Below are positions 46,336 through 55,179 of a DNA stretch of 64,000 nucleotides, one piece after another. Made by a program: the position numbers and the translations under genes. Within the stretch, counting starts at the first letter, position 1; each line of letters begins with the position of its first letter. The DNA is from Anaerolineae bacterium (GTDB lineage Bacteria; Chloroflexota; Anaerolineae; Caldilineales; Caldilineaceae): the NCBI GenBank assembly GCA_030432295.1, contig JAUIHI010000026.1:33496-97495 (forward strand), in the 5' to 3' direction. The notes under the pieces were generated by a model that did no database searches, was not told the origin of the DNA, and saw only the letters and a list, made by a program, of their open reading frames with translations.

Positions 46336-47115
46336 ATGAGCGAAGAAAAGAAGATGCAGCCACCGGATTGGACAGATGTGGAGCGGGTATTGGTGATTAT
46401 GGCCCACCCGGACGACCCGGATTTCTCCTGTGCGGGCACGGCCATTCAGATGGCGGCCCAGGGAATTGAAGTGACGTATATGATTTTGACCAACGGGGAC
46501 AAGGGCAATCACAATCCGCTGATCACCCGCAACCAGTTGATTCTGATGCGCAAGGAAGAGCAACGGGCCGCTGCTGCCCTCTCTGGCGTGAAGGATGTGA
46601 TCTTTATGGACGAGGAGGATGGCTTTCTGCGTTCCACGCCAGAAATCCGCAAACGGGTGACACGGGAGATTCGGCGCATTCGCCCCCAACTGATCATCTG
46701 TGCCAGCCCGGACCGCTACTTCTCCGGCAACGGCTACATCAACCACCCGGACCATCGCAACGCAGGTCTGGTGGCGATGGAGGCAATCTTCCCCGCGGCG
46801 GACAACCCGATGTTCTACCCGGACATGGCGAACGAGGGCTATTTGCCCCACAAAATCAGCCAGTTGTACGTCAGCGGCCACGACGATGCGGACGTGGAGG
46901 TGGATGTCACCGACGGCATTGAGACGAAAATTGCCTCAATTCTGAGCCACACAAGCCAGTTTCCCGAACCGGAGCAGATGGAGAAATGGCTGAAGGAGCG
47001 CTGGGGTGAGAAGCAGGAGGACGGAACCCTGCGCCACTTCGAGCGTTTCAAAGGGCTGCGGTTTGACCGGCCACGCCGAACCAGCGAGGAAGAGAAGAAG
47101 GACGCTGAGAAGTAA
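46336..47115 (+). CDS. PIG-L/LmbE-family deacetylase
   Basis: A 259-residue zinc-dependent N-deacetylase. The metal motif is [17 protein letters not shown] (His-Pro-Asp-Asp, near residue 24), and the second His is in [26 protein letters not shown] and [14 protein letters not shown] are also conserved in LmbE proteins such as GlcNAc-PI deacetylase, MshB and BshB. The substrate is usually an N-acetylglucosamine-containing small molecule. The last 20 residues are Lys/Glu rich. GGAAGGAAG lies about eight bases before ATG 46336. It is a single gene closed by a long palindromic terminator. Confidence 0.93.
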   Translation: MSEEKKMQPPDWTDVERVLVIMAHPDDPDFSCAGTAIQMAAQGIEVTYMILTNGDKGNHNPLITRNQLILMRKEEQRAAAALSGVKDVIFMDEEDGFLRSTPEIRKRVTREIRRIRPQLIICASPDRYFSGNGYINHPDHRNAGLVAMEAIFPAADNPMFYPDMANEGYLPHKISQLYVSGHDDADVEVDVTDGIETKIASILSHTSQFPEPEQMEKWLKERWGEKQEDGTLRHFERFKGLRFDRPRRTSEEEKKDAEK

Positions 47116-47182
47116 AAGAAGCACAGTAAAAAAGAGGGGGGAGTCGATTCGACTCCCCCCTCTTTTTTACTGTGCTTCTTTT
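47114..47182. terminator. 69-bp near-perfect palindrome, terminator
   Basis: Two 34-base arms (beginning AAAAGAAGCACAGTAAAAAA, then GAGGGGGGAGTCGA) around a single central base are perfect complements. The palindrome starts within the stop codon of the deacetylase gene. The G6/C6 core followed by TCTTTTTT is a strong intrinsic terminator on either strand; it also separates the minus-strand ABC operon ending at 47250. Confidence 0.9.
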
Positions 47183-47249
47183 AATTAAGTAATCAGTTGT
47201 CAGTCATCAGCGGCATCGAAGAAATTGGCCGCTGATAGCTGGTCACTGT

Positions 47250-48716
47250 CTACTGTACCTCAGACATCAACTCATCCTGGGTTTCGTTGGCAAATTCAGT
47301 CAGGTCAGCCAGGGTGGACTCAATGTCAGCGCCCTGGGCGATGGCATTGATGGCCTCTTCGGCTGCGTCACGCACTGCTGTGTAGGAGATCAGTTGCGGT
47401 TCGTAGTAGCTGAAGGGGAGCAGTGCCGCGGCCTGTGCCCACTGGGGATTCTCTGTGTAGTAGTCGGTCAGGAAGGCTTCGGTCCCGGCACGGGTCGGGA
47501 AGTAGCCACTGATGATGTCCCACTGGGCCTGAATCTCAGGCGAAGTGAACCACTTGACGAAAATCCAGGCGGCCAGTTCTTGCTCTGGGGTGGTGCGGGC
47601 AATCATCACATCGCCACCGTAGACATTCTGCACGGGGTCGGCGGTGGTGTGGGGGATAGCTGTCACGCCCCAAGCGTCCGGTTCGGTGTTGTTGTCGGTG
47701 GCAACAGTGTTGACATCGATGTCGTAGAAAGGAATACCCGAGCTGGAACCCATCGTGAAGAGGGCCCGGCGAGCGGCGAATTCAGGATTGGGGAAGCCTT
47801 CGGAGAAGAGATAGGCGCAGCCTTCGTCGACCATTCCCTTCAGGAAACTCATTGCATCCATCGTGCCCTGACTGCTGTAGTCATAGGTTGTGCCATCTTC
47901 GGTCAGCACATCGCCGCCAAAGGCATAGGTCCAGGCGGCCACAGCCGAGGCATCGGTGCGCAGGATGAAACCACCGGTTCCATCGCCATTGGCGGCGGCG
48001 GCGGCACAGGCCTGTGCTTTGAACTCATCCGGTGTGGTGGGCGGGCCGTCAAAGCCAAGCTCTTCCAGCCACGTCTGGTTGTAGTAGAGCACTTCCATGG
48101 AGCGGTTGGGCGGGAAGCCGAGCCGCTGGTTGTCGAACATCACATGCACGCTCTGATCGAAGAAGCCGGGGAAGAAGTCGGCCCGGTCTTCCGCGGTCAG
48201 ACCCCAGGTGGGATCGTCCACGTAGGTGTTCAGGTCCACCAGACTGTCGTTGAGCTGGTAGAAGGCCTGGTCGTTCTGGTAGCCCACAAGCAGAGCTGCA
48301 GGCAGTTCGCCAGAGGCTGTGCTGGCATTCACTTTGTCGCGAATGTCGTTGTAGCTGCCCTGGTTCTGGGCCTCGATGGTGATGCCACATTCGTTGCCCT
48401 GGAATTGCTCCAGCAGGACCAGCAGCTTCTCCTCGCGAGAGCCGGAGTGGTTGTGCCACCAGACTACATTCTGACCGCGGGGATCCACACCGGCCAGCGG
48501 GCCATCGGTGGCCGGTGCACAGACTTCAGGCTCGGCCGCGGGGGCTTCGGTCGGCTCAGCAGCCGCTTCGGCTTCGGGGGCTGCGGTGGGTTCGGCAGCC
48601 GGGGCTTCAGCAGCCGCGGGTGCTTCTTCTGCGGGGGTCGCCGGGGCTGGGCACGCGGCCAAGACCAGCGCGGCCATCACCAACACGGCAAGAAACGAAA
48701 GACGTTTCAGGTTCAT
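47250..48716 (-). CDS. sugar ABC transporter substrate-binding lipoprotein
   Basis: A 488-residue extracellular solute-binding protein, family 1. ATG 48716 has AAGGAG nine bases upstream. The signal peptide ends in the lipobox LVLAAC (Cys22), so it is lipid-anchored. An Ala/Glu/Pro linker (about 25-62) joins the binding domain, which starts [20 protein letters not shown] and contains [51 protein letters not shown] and [20 protein letters not shown], all typical of oligosaccharide or glycerol-phosphate binding proteins of the MalE/UgpB type. It is the 3'-most gene of a three-gene operon with two permeases. No ATPase gene is in the operon, so a shared MsmK-type ATPase elsewhere is expected. Confidence 0.93.
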   Translation of the reverse strand: MNLKRLSFLAVLVMAALVLAACPAPATPAEEAPAAAEAPAAEPTAAPEAEAAAEPTEAPAAEPEVCAPATDGPLAGVDPRGQNVVWWHNHSGSREEKLLVLLEQFQGNECGITIEAQNQGSYNDIRDKVNASTASGELPAALLVGYQNDQAFYQLNDSLVDLNTYVDDPTWGLTAEDRADFFPGFFDQSVHVMFDNQRLGFPPNRSMEVLYYNQTWLEELGFDGPPTTPDEFKAQACAAAAANGDGTGGFILRTDASAVAAWTYAFGGDVLTEDGTTYDYSSQGTMDAMSFLKGMVDEGCAYLFSEGFPNPEFAARRALFTMGSSSGIPFYDIDVNTVATDNNTEPDAWGVTAIPHTTADPVQNVYGGDVMIARTTPEQELAAWIFVKWFTSPEIQAQWDIISGYFPTRAGTEAFLTDYYTENPQWAQAAALLPFSYYEPQLISYTAVRDAAEEAINAIAQGADIESTLADLTEFANETQDELMSEVQ

Positions 48717-48785
48717 ACAGTTTTTCTCCTTGTGGGAATGTGTAAAAACAAAGCTGTAATGCACGGAAATAATGTACTGCCAAAT

Positions 48786-48860
48786 AGTTGATTCGTTGAT
48801 TGGTTGAGCGGAGACGGTCCTACCCAATCAACCAGCAAACCAATCAACCAATCAACCAAC
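48786..48860. repeat. octamer fold-back between ABC genes
   Basis: Left GTTGATTCGTTGATTGGTTG and right CCAATCAACC-AGCAAACCAA with further CCAATCAA units facing each other. Unit length is eight bases. In the transcript it forms a hairpin between the permease and binding-protein genes, where such structures often raise the level of the downstream message. Confidence 0.7.
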
Positions 48861-48861
48861 C

Positions 48862-49785
48862 TCATCCCTTCAAACCAGTCGTGGCAATTCCATCGATGAA
48901 TTGCTGCTGGGTGAAGAAGTAGAGCACAACAATCGGAAGCATTGTAATAACAGCCCCGGCCATCTGCAAATGAAATTGGGAACCGGCTTCATCGAGAAAG
49001 GCCAGCAGGCCATAGGAGATGGGCCGCCAATCCGGCGTGGTTGTGACCAGAATCGGCCAGGCCAGAGAATTCCACGAGCCGACGAAACCGAAGAGCACCA
49101 GTGTCATCACCGCTGCTTTGGAGAGGGGCACGACGACTGTAGACAGATAGCGCAGGTGGCCCGCGCCGTCGATTTGGGCCGAATCCCACAACTCCCGAGG
49201 AATTTGGGCGAAAAACTGGCGCAGCAGAAAGATGCCAAAGGCACTGGCCATAAACGGAATCGTCAGCGCTGGCCAATTGTTCATCCACGGGATGGGGCTG
49301 ATGCGTCCCAGCCAAGAGACAGTAATAAAATTGGGAACCCAGATAATCGCTTCGGGCAGCATTAGCGTGGAGAGCAACAGGGCAAAGAGAAAATTCTTGG
49401 CGGGAAATTCCATCTGGGCAAAGGCATAGGCGGCCAGGGAACAGAAGACGATCTCGCCAGAAAGCGTGATGATTGTAATCTTCACGCTGTTCATAAAAAA
49501 GCGGGAGAACTGGGCATCGTTCCAAGCCTGGCTATAGTTGCCCCACTGCAAGCGGTTGAGGCCAAAGCCCTCACTTGCCAGTTGGCCCGGATAAAATGCG
49601 CCGCCCGTAGCCTCGGTCAGATTCATCAGCGAAACGCTCACTGTGTATAGAAAGGGCAGGATGGCCGCGGCTGCGCCCAGAATCAGAACGGAATAGATGA
49701 AAACCCGCCCAATATCGAAGGTACGGGCGTTCGGGTGAATATTGGCGTCGGTTGTGGAACCGGCGGTGGCTGTTGCATTAGCCAT
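48862..49785 (-). CDS. sugar ABC transporter permease, MalG-type
   Basis: A 307-residue inner-membrane permease with six helices. The ATPase-contact EAA loop is [20 protein letters not shown] (about 205-225), followed by [47 protein letters not shown] and [19 protein letters not shown] at the end are standard for the MalG/UgpE group. It starts inside the last bases of the upstream permease (overlap 49778-49785) and so is translated with it. It forms the pore with the MalF-type protein and passes sugars delivered by the lipoprotein at 47250. Confidence 0.94.
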   Translation of the reverse strand: MANATATAGSTTDANIHPNARTFDIGRVFIYSVLILGAAAAILPFLYTVSVSLMNLTEATGGAFYPGQLASEGFGLNRLQWGNYSQAWNDAQFSRFFMNSVKITIITLSGEIVFCSLAAYAFAQMEFPAKNFLFALLLSTLMLPEAIIWVPNFITVSWLGRISPIPWMNNWPALTIPFMASAFGIFLLRQFFAQIPRELWDSAQIDGAGHLRYLSTVVVPLSKAAVMTLVLFGFVGSWNSLAWPILVTTTPDWRPISYGLLAFLDEAGSQFHLQMAGAVITMLPIVVLYFFTQQQFIDGIATTGLKG

Positions 49786-51529
49786 AGAAAACCCTCCGGC
49801 TGGCGATCCGGTTGTTGATGGCCGTGACCCCCAGAATAATAATCAGCAACAAAATTGCCAGGGCAGAGGCATAGCCATAGCGGGTGTCCCGTTTGAATGC
49901 CTGAAAAATGACGATACTGGCAGTGTCCGCCGTGCCCAGTGCCGCGCCCTGGCGCAACACATATATGTGGTTGAAGGCTTTGAATGTGCCGATGACCGCA
50001 TAGAGGCTGAGAAAATAGAGGGTGGGTGAGAGCAGGGGGAGGGTTACGTGGCGGAACTGCTGCCAGGTTCCAGCGCCGTCTATCGAGGCCACTTCGTACA
50101 ATTCTTTGGGAATACTGCCCAATCCGGCCAAAAAGACGACTGTATCAAAGCCCACAAAGGTCCAGATGCCGTAAATCATAATCACAACCAGGGCCAGACT
50201 TGGCCCGGACAGCGCCATCGTGACTGACTGGTCTACACCGGCGATAATGCGAAAAATACCGTTGGGTTCGTTCAGCCAGGCCATGGAATCGAAACCGAGC
50301 AGGCCGAGTATGCTGTTGATTGGAGCGTTGGGCTTGCCCGAAAAAAGGATACGAAAGACTGCGGCTGTGCCCACAAAGGGTGCAATATAGGGCAAAAAAT
50401 AGACCATTCGGAAAAAGGTCTGACCCCGAATCTTCTGGAAAAGCATCACCGCCAGCACCAAAGAAATCCCCAACTGCATGGGCACTGTGCCGATTACGTA
50501 ATAGACAGTCGCCTGCAAGCCCTGCCACCAATCTTTGTCACCCGCGGCGACGGCCTGGGGCAGTTCGCTGATGAGCACCCAACCGCCCACCATCAGCATT
50601 GTCGCGCCGATCAGCCGGAAGATCAGCCCCCGGTTCGATTCCTGTTCGTCAGCGTTCTCCCACAGCCACCAGGCCCCCAACAGGAGCAGGAAACCCGCGC
50701 TGATGGTGACGATCTGCGACCAGATGTCCAGCCCTTCGCCCGCTTCCAGGGCAGTGGCATAGGCCAGATTGACCTGCTCCCAGGTGAACCAGGCCAGGAC
50801 AATCGCGGCGATAGCTAGTAGGGTGGCTGTGAAGAATTCGCCAAAATAGATACGGGGCAATGCCCGCCGCCGGGTTGCCATCCGATTCGCTACTGTGGCC
50901 GCCACCACCCCGACCAGCAGCACTGCCACACTGGTCCAGAAGGCCTGTTGGACATTGGGCAGCAGCCAGGACTCCTTCACCAGGGCCATAAAGTTTTCCT
51001 GGGTGTTGGCGGCTCCGCGCAATTTGCTGGGTACGTTCAGTAGTTCGGGCAGGAGCAGAAAGACGAACCGGGTGAACATGGCAACACTCACTGCCACCAA
51101 CGCTCCAGGGATCAGCCAGGGCCAAGGCCGGGAATTGTACTCCCGCTGCTCCTGCAATACCCCCCATACCCCCCGCACAGCAAAAACGGCACAAAGTGCC
51201 GCGATCCAGAAAGCGATGACGTAGGCCAGGTTGTCCACAGCTTTGAAATAATTGCCCAGGCCGTCCGGGGTTCCAACGACTTTGTTCAGCCCTTTCAGGG
51301 TACTTTCATAGGCGGCAAAGGCCAGGGGAAAGAGACCAAAAAGGCCGATGATAAGGATTGAGGGGATCAGGAAAGCGTAGGCGAGTCCGGCTTCGCGTAG
51401 CCGGCGGAGTTGGCGACTGCTGAGCCACCGGCGGCGGCCCAACTGCCGGGATCGGGCCACAGCTATCGGTTCCTGGCGGTTAAGGGGAGTTTCCACAGGT
51501 GTCTGTCTCTCATTCGCTACAGCGTTCAC
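49778..51529 (-). CDS. sugar ABC transporter permease, MalF-type, enlarged
   Basis: A 583-residue permease, nearly twice the usual 300. GTG 51529 is the most reasonable start, since no in-frame ATG precedes the first helix; its ribosome site is weak. TM1 is [23 protein letters not shown] (about 48-70). Then comes an insert of about 250 residues with five to six extra helices ([87 protein letters not shown]). The transport core resumes at [20 protein letters not shown], with EAA loop [20 protein letters not shown]. The insert resembles the extra N-terminal region of MalF (P2 loop region) only in position. Lead gene of the operon. Confidence 0.88.
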   Translation of the reverse strand: MNAVANERQTPVETPLNRQEPIAVARSRQLGRRRWLSSRQLRRLREAGLAYAFLIPSILIIGLFGLFPLAFAAYESTLKGLNKVVGTPDGLGNYFKAVDNLAYVIAFWIAALCAVFAVRGVWGVLQEQREYNSRPWPWLIPGALVAVSVAMFTRFVFLLLPELLNVPSKLRGAANTQENFMALVKESWLLPNVQQAFWTSVAVLLVGVVAATVANRMATRRRALPRIYFGEFFTATLLAIAAIVLAWFTWEQVNLAYATALEAGEGLDIWSQIVTISAGFLLLLGAWWLWENADEQESNRGLIFRLIGATMLMVGGWVLISELPQAVAAGDKDWWQGLQATVYYVIGTVPMQLGISLVLAVMLFQKIRGQTFFRMVYFLPYIAPFVGTAAVFRILFSGKPNAPINSILGLLGFDSMAWLNEPNGIFRIIAGVDQSVTMALSGPSLALVVIMIYGIWTFVGFDTVVFLAGLGSIPKELYEVASIDGAGTWQQFRHVTLPLLSPTLYFLSLYAVIGTFKAFNHIYVLRQGAALGTADTASIVIFQAFKRDTRYGYASALAILLLIIILGVTAINNRIASRRVFYG

Positions 51530-51605
51530 GCCTTGGGGGCCGAACCCGAATCTTTCAGGACAAAAAGATTTCTCCGTCCTGCTCTGTTCGCCCTGTCTGA
51601 CCGCT

Positions 51606-51669
51606 AGTATACCACATGCCTGCCCAGGGCACACAAGAGCGGGGCAAAATGGAATGCACAATTTTGCCC
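51606..51669 (-). promoter_or_regulatory. extended -10 promoter and upstream inverted repeat of the sugar ABC operon
   Basis: On the minus strand TGGTATACT (51603-51611 on +) is an extended -10; TTGTGT 19 bases further up is a weak -35. Upstream, GGGCAAAAT and ATTTTGCCC (51642-51650 and 51661-51669) form a perfect 9-bp inverted repeat with a 10-base spacer, a typical regulator site. Confidence 0.5.
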
Positions 51670-51738
51670 TCGTTATACCCTATCGGATGAAGATGAACAG
51701 ATGATTCGCGTTTTGTTAACAGTTTCGGCGTATTGGGG

Positions 51739-51778
51739 CAAAGGTGTTCGACTTTTCCCGAAAAGTCGAACACCTTTG
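51739..51778. repeat. 18-bp TTCGAC-type hairpin (family R3)
   Basis: CAAAGGTGTTCGACTTTT and AAAAGTCGAACACCTTTG, perfect, with loop CCCG. It stands between the ABC operon and repeat R2, at the tail-to-head border of two minus-strand units. Confidence 0.65.
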
Positions 51779-51797
51779 GGTTCTACTGATAAGTCCA

Positions 51798-51916
51798 CTG
51801 GAAAAAGGTCAAATTCTCCCGCAGAGCAGCGGAGACTCAGAGAACTTCGGGAGAGAAACCTGTTTTTATCAGAGTTCATCAGCGTTTATCAGTGGCTCAA
51901 ATGGCTTTTTGCAGGA
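51798..51916. repeat. dispersed repeat R2, longest copy
   Basis: Starts CTGGAAAAAGGTCAAATTCT and ends GGCTCAAATGGCTTTTTGCA-GGA. The two ends are imperfect inverted copies of each other (CTGGAAAAAG against CTTTTTGCAG), like a small non-coding mobile element. It ends four bases before the stop of the DUF3048 gene. Confidence 0.8.
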
Positions 51917-51919
51917 GAG

Positions 51920-53590
51920 TCACTGATAGGCGATGGCGTAGGTGAGTGGGACGACGCTGATCCAACTCTTCCCGGCCTTCAGCGGAATTTCCCGTCCTTC
52001 GCCGTCAAAGAAGCGGGGCATATCGCCGCCGCTGTTGCTCTGCCACGTGCCCTCGTAGCCCAGGCCGTTGCGGAAGATCAGCGCCCGGCCACTGCCAAAG
52101 AGATTGAGCCGGATGCTCAGGCTGCCCAGGCTGTCTTCCACAATGTCGGTCGTTTCGTGGGGCACATACTGGACGATTACATTATCCAGGGCCAGTTGAG
52201 AGCCACTGTTGCCGTCCAGATGGGGCGCGCCGCCCAAAAAGCGCAGATAGCGCCCACTTCCCGCGTCATAGCGATAGGCCACCTGGCTGCCTGTGGCCTG
52301 GGGATAGGGAATCGAAATCTCGGAGGCTGGCGCGCCGCCCGCGGGTGTGTTGCCAAAGGTGAAGCCCCGCAGCCCTGGCGCTTTCTCCACACCCCAATCG
52401 GCCAGCCAGCGACGCATACCCTCGGTGCTTGTGCGCAGACGGGTGCGGTAGTCGCTGCCGATGCTGACCGTATAGCGACTGTTGCTTGGGTCGTCCAGAT
52501 CGATGTCCAGATAGGGGAAGGATACACTATTTTTGAGGGGAAAGCGCACGCCGTCGCTGGCTCCGGAACAGACCAGCCCCGCGTCGTAGAGCGTGCCCAA
52601 CGAAAGATTGATCAGCCGGGCGCTGCGCACGGGACCAATCTGCGTGCTGCTGGTCCCATAAAATACGCCACTGAAACGGGTGATCCCGTAGCCCTCCATC
52701 ACATATTCATACATCACATCGGCCTGGCTCGTGCCGTATTGGGGGCGGGCCGCGTAGTCGTTGTTGATGCAGACAATCAGCGGGCGGCGTCCCCGCAGGT
52801 CGAGGGAGAGGCCCAGACCGGTCAATGGATTTGTCTCGCCGGGTGTGCCGAATCCGCCAGGGCCAGGCAGCCCGGCACTGGGTTGAGCCTGGGCCGCGGC
52901 CGGGTTGCCCCCCGCTTGACTGGCCGCCAGCACCGGTGCGGCGGCCACCGGCGCGACTGCCACACTCTCTGGCGTGGGCGGGATGCTGCCCACTGGCAGG
53001 GCGTCGATGGCGCTGGTCATTGTCATCAGCGGCGCGTTGATCCAGCCGGTCTCTCCCTGGGTGACCGGGCAGCAAATCTCCAGCCAGTCCCCCGCGCTGG
53101 TGCGGGCAATCGCTTCGAAAATCTGGCCCAGCTTCACCTGGCCCAGCACAGGATAGTTGGTTCCTGGGCCGCCCCGCACATTGACCACATCGCCCTTGAC
53201 AATCGCGCGGGGGGCAGTCTGGTTGGCCGGGACTGTAGCTGGGGCTGTTGCCGGGGCTACTGCCCTGGGCGTTTCTGTGGGAATTGAAAACTCCAAAGGT
53301 GTCGGCGTTGCCTTGGGTCGGGTGGCGCTGGGGCTGGCGGCGGCTTTGCTGGCCGTGGGGGACGGGGTCGCGCTCTGGACGACGCCGGGGGAGAGGGTCG
53401 GTTCCCCCGGCGGCAGTTCCCTGGCCGGGCTGATCTGGGATGCAACCCCCAGCCGGGAGAGCGGATTGCCGCCGGTAAACAGAAAGAAGGCGGCAGCCCC
53501 GGCCAGCGCAATCAGTACCCCGGCCAGCAGAAGGGCCAGAAGGGTGCGTGGGAAAGAGTTCGGTGGAGAAGGACTGGGGCCGCGGGCCAT
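51920..53590 (-). CDS. DUF3048 protein with membrane anchor and SH3 domain
   Basis: A 556-residue protein. ATG 53590 has AGGTGA eight bases upstream. One transmembrane helix at about 16-38 (TLLALLLAGVLIALAGAAAFFLF) is followed by a Pro/Ala/Thr/Ser-rich linker (50-125). An extracellular bacterial SH3 domain follows (GDVVNVRGGPGTNYPVLGQV; GDWLEICCPVTQGETGWINA, about 130-190). After an Ala/Pro/Gly linker, DUF3048 begins at NPLTGLGLSLDLRGRRPLIV and includes ARPQYGTSQADVMYEYVMEGY, RFSGVFYGTSSTQIGPVRSAR and the C-terminal part RALIFRNGLGYEGTW. DUF3048 proteins (YerB-like) are lipoproteins or membrane-attached and of unknown activity; the SH3 module suggests binding to cell-wall peptides. Transcribed divergently from the SPFH gene. 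Confidence 0.88.
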   Translation of the reverse strand: MARGPSPSPPNSFPRTLLALLLAGVLIALAGAAAFFLFTGGNPLSRLGVASQISPARELPPGEPTLSPGVVQSATPSPTASKAAASPSATRPKATPTPLEFSIPTETPRAVAPATAPATVPANQTAPRAIVKGDVVNVRGGPGTNYPVLGQVKLGQIFEAIARTSAGDWLEICCPVTQGETGWINAPLMTMTSAIDALPVGSIPPTPESVAVAPVAAAPVLAASQAGGNPAAAQAQPSAGLPGPGGFGTPGETNPLTGLGLSLDLRGRRPLIVCINNDYAARPQYGTSQADVMYEYVMEGYGITRFSGVFYGTSSTQIGPVRSARLINLSLGTLYDAGLVCSGASDGVRFPLKNSVSFPYLDIDLDDPSNSRYTVSIGSDYRTRLRTSTEGMRRWLADWGVEKAPGLRGFTFGNTPAGGAPASEISIPYPQATGSQVAYRYDAGSGRYLRFLGGAPHLDGNSGSQLALDNVIVQYVPHETTDIVEDSLGSLSIRLNLFGSGRALIFRNGLGYEGTWQSNSGGDMPRFFDGEGREIPLKAGKSWISVVPLTYAIAYQ

Positions 53591-53673
53591 AAGAATGTCA
53601 CCTGATTTGTCTGTGTTGGGTGTGTCCAATCAGAAAAGAACCCAGCCTACACCCCCTGGGCCGATTGACTGGT

Positions 53674-53702
53674 ATGATACCGGTTGGGTTGTGGCTCGTC
53701 AA
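53674..53702 (-). promoter_or_regulatory. probable sigma-70 promoter of the DUF3048 gene
   Basis: Read on the minus strand: TTGACG (53702-53697), 17 bases, TATCAT (53679-53674), about 85 bases before ATG 53590. The -10 sits in the small palindrome GGTATGATACC. Confidence 0.6.
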
Positions 53703-53733
53703 ACTTGGGCATGCCGGGTCTCTTTGCGAACGG

Positions 53734-53762
53734 TTGCCGGGACGTGGCACAACGGTTATAAT
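53734..53762 (+). promoter_or_regulatory. probable sigma-70 promoter of the SPFH gene
   Basis: TTGCCG (53734-53739), 17 bases, TATAAT (53757-53762), 96 bases before GTG 53858. It faces away from the DUF3048 promoter 30 bases away. Confidence 0.7.
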
Positions 53763-53775
53763 GGCTGTAGAAGAA

Positions 53776-53820
53776 AGAAGTTCGACTTTGCTATTACTTT
53801 TTCCAAAAAGTCGAGCTTCT
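53776..53820 (+). repeat. TTCGAC-type hairpin (family R3) in the SPFH leader
   Basis: AGAAGTTCGACTTT (53776-53789) and AAAGTCGAGCTTCT (53807-53820), one G-T mismatch, with a 17-base loop. It lies between the promoter and the start codon, so it is transcribed. Confidence 0.6.
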
Positions 53821-53857
53821 CAGAACGCTTTGCTGTGCCAAACAATGGAGGTGGTCT

Positions 53858-54667
53858 GTGGATAATCTGATTGCAAATCTGCCCGGATATGTGGGTTTTA
53901 CCCTTGTCATTCTCTGGATTTTGCGGGCATCGATCCGCATTGTGGCCGAATACGAGCGGGGTGTGATCTTCCGTCTGGGCCGGGTGGTCGGAGCCAAAGG
54001 GCCGGGTCTTTTCTTCATCATCCCCATTGTGGATCGGATGGTGGTGGTGGACACCCGTGTGGTGACGCTGGACGTGCCTTCCCAGGAGGCTATCACTAAA
54101 GACAATGTGACGATTAAGGTCAATGCGGTCTGCTATTTCCGCGTGCTGGACCCGGAGGCCGCTGTGGTGAATGTGGTCAACTATCTGATGGCAACCCAGC
54201 AGATCGCCCAGACCACCCTGCGTTCGGTGATGGGACAGAGCGAACTGGACGATCTCCTGGCCGAGCGGGACCAGATCAACCGCAAGCTGCAAATGATTAT
54301 CGACGATCAGACCGAGCCGTGGGGTGTGAAGGTGAGTGTGGTGGAGGTGAAAGACCTGGAATTGCCCAGTAGTATGCAGCGGGCTATGGCTCGACAGGCC
54401 GAAGCCGAACGGGAAAAACGGGCCAAGATCATCCACGCCGAAGGCGAGCTGGAAGCGTCGGTCAAACTGGCCGAGGCCGCCAATGTTATGTCCTATCAGA
54501 GTGGGGCAATGCAGCTACGCTATCTGCAAACTTTGTCGGAGATCAGCGTCGAACACAACAGCACAATTATCTTCCCCTTGCCCATTGAAATGTTGTCGGC
54601 ATTTATGGGCCGCTCAGATGGGAACAGCAACGATATGGGTGTAAAAGTTGTGGACGGAAGCGAATAG
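53858..54667 (+). CDS. SPFH/stomatin-like membrane protein
   Basis: A 269-residue slipin/stomatin. One N-terminal membrane helix (about 9-26, YVGFTLVILWILRASIRIV) precedes the SPFH domain: EYERGVIFRLGRVVGAKGPGLFFIIP, VVTLDVPSQEAITKDNVTIKV, and VNAVCYFRVLDPEAAVVNV. A helical coiled-coil (AMARQAEAEREKRAKIIHAEGELEASVKL) and the oligomerisation end LRYLQTLSEISVEHNSTIIFPLP follow. Such proteins form membrane scaffolds and often work with an NfeD-type protease, which is not present here. GTG 53858 follows GGAGGTGG. The next gene starts on the very next base. Confidence 0.94.
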   Translation: MDNLIANLPGYVGFTLVILWILRASIRIVAEYERGVIFRLGRVVGAKGPGLFFIIPIVDRMVVVDTRVVTLDVPSQEAITKDNVTIKVNAVCYFRVLDPEAAVVNVVNYLMATQQIAQTTLRSVMGQSELDDLLAERDQINRKLQMIIDDQTEPWGVKVSVVEVKDLELPSSMQRAMARQAEAEREKRAKIIHAEGELEASVKLAEAANVMSYQSGAMQLRYLQTLSEISVEHNSTIIFPLPIEMLSAFMGRSDGNSNDMGVKVVDGSE

Positions 54668-55036
54668 ATGTCGATGACACAAGTCGCTACCCACCGCCCC
54701 CAGAAGCTGGCCGTGGATCGGGAGGCAGGTCTTCTGCGCATCCAATGGGTTGACGGCCACGCCAGCGACTTTCGGCTGGCCTGGCTGCGGGCTGTCTGTC
54801 CCTGTGCCACCTGCGCCGAAGCCAAACGCACCGCGGATGCGGATCCCCTTCGGCTTGCCGTCGGGCCAGGGCCTAGCGCGGCGGTGACGGGTGCGGAACT
54901 GGTGGGAAACTACGCCCTGCGTATTATCTGGGCCGACGGGCACGACGGCGGCATTTACGGATTTTCGGGCCTGCGGGCCTCCTGTCCCTGCGCCGAGTGC
55001 GGCGGGATAGAGCCGGATCATCTGCGGGCGGAATGA
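54668..55036 (+). CDS. DUF971 protein (gamma-butyrobetaine hydroxylase N-terminal-like)
   Basis: A 122-residue protein of the DUF971 family: LLRIQWVDGHASDFRLAWLR, CPCATCAEAKR, AELVGNYALRIIWADGHDGG and IYGFSGLRASCPCAECGG. The two CPCxxC sites would bind a zinc or an iron-sulfur cluster; in eukaryotic dioxygenases the equivalent domain binds zinc. In bacteria the family is often linked to Fe-S cluster carriers of the ApbC/Mrp type. It begins on the base after the SPFH stop, so it belongs to the same operon. Its role with SPFH is unknown. Confidence 0.9.
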   Translation: MSMTQVATHRPQKLAVDREAGLLRIQWVDGHASDFRLAWLRAVCPCATCAEAKRTADADPLRLAVGPGPSAAVTGAELVGNYALRIIWADGHDGGIYGFSGLRASCPCAECGGIEPDHLRAE

Positions 55037-55041
55037 ATCTA

Positions 55042-55125
55042 CTGCAAAAAGGTCAAAAACCGAGTTTTTAAGGCCGGATATCCTGGGATTTCCAGTCTGT
55101 TTCGCCAAAAACTCGGTTTTTTACT
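55042..55125. repeat. dispersed fold-back repeat R1, copy 2
   Basis: CTGCAAAAAGGTCAAAAACC, arms CCGAGTTTTTAAGGCCGG and CCAAAAACTCGGTTTTTT, centre TCCTGGGATTTCC. Same orientation and size as 7136-7222. It begins six bases after the DUF971 stop and may end that transcript. Confidence 0.85.
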
Positions 55126-55179
55126 CGATTCGTGGAATGAATTTGGAATATTCAATGGGTTTTGTGAAAGGATACAGTC

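Noticed and set aside
47394..48791. 465-codon frame on the + strand opposite the binding protein
   Set aside because: Antisense to a clear lipoprotein gene; product is Gly/His/Val rich without motifs.
51701..53287. 528-codon frame on the + strand opposite the DUF3048 gene
   Set aside because: Long because of the biased codon use of the true gene; its start lies in repeats and no domain is visible.
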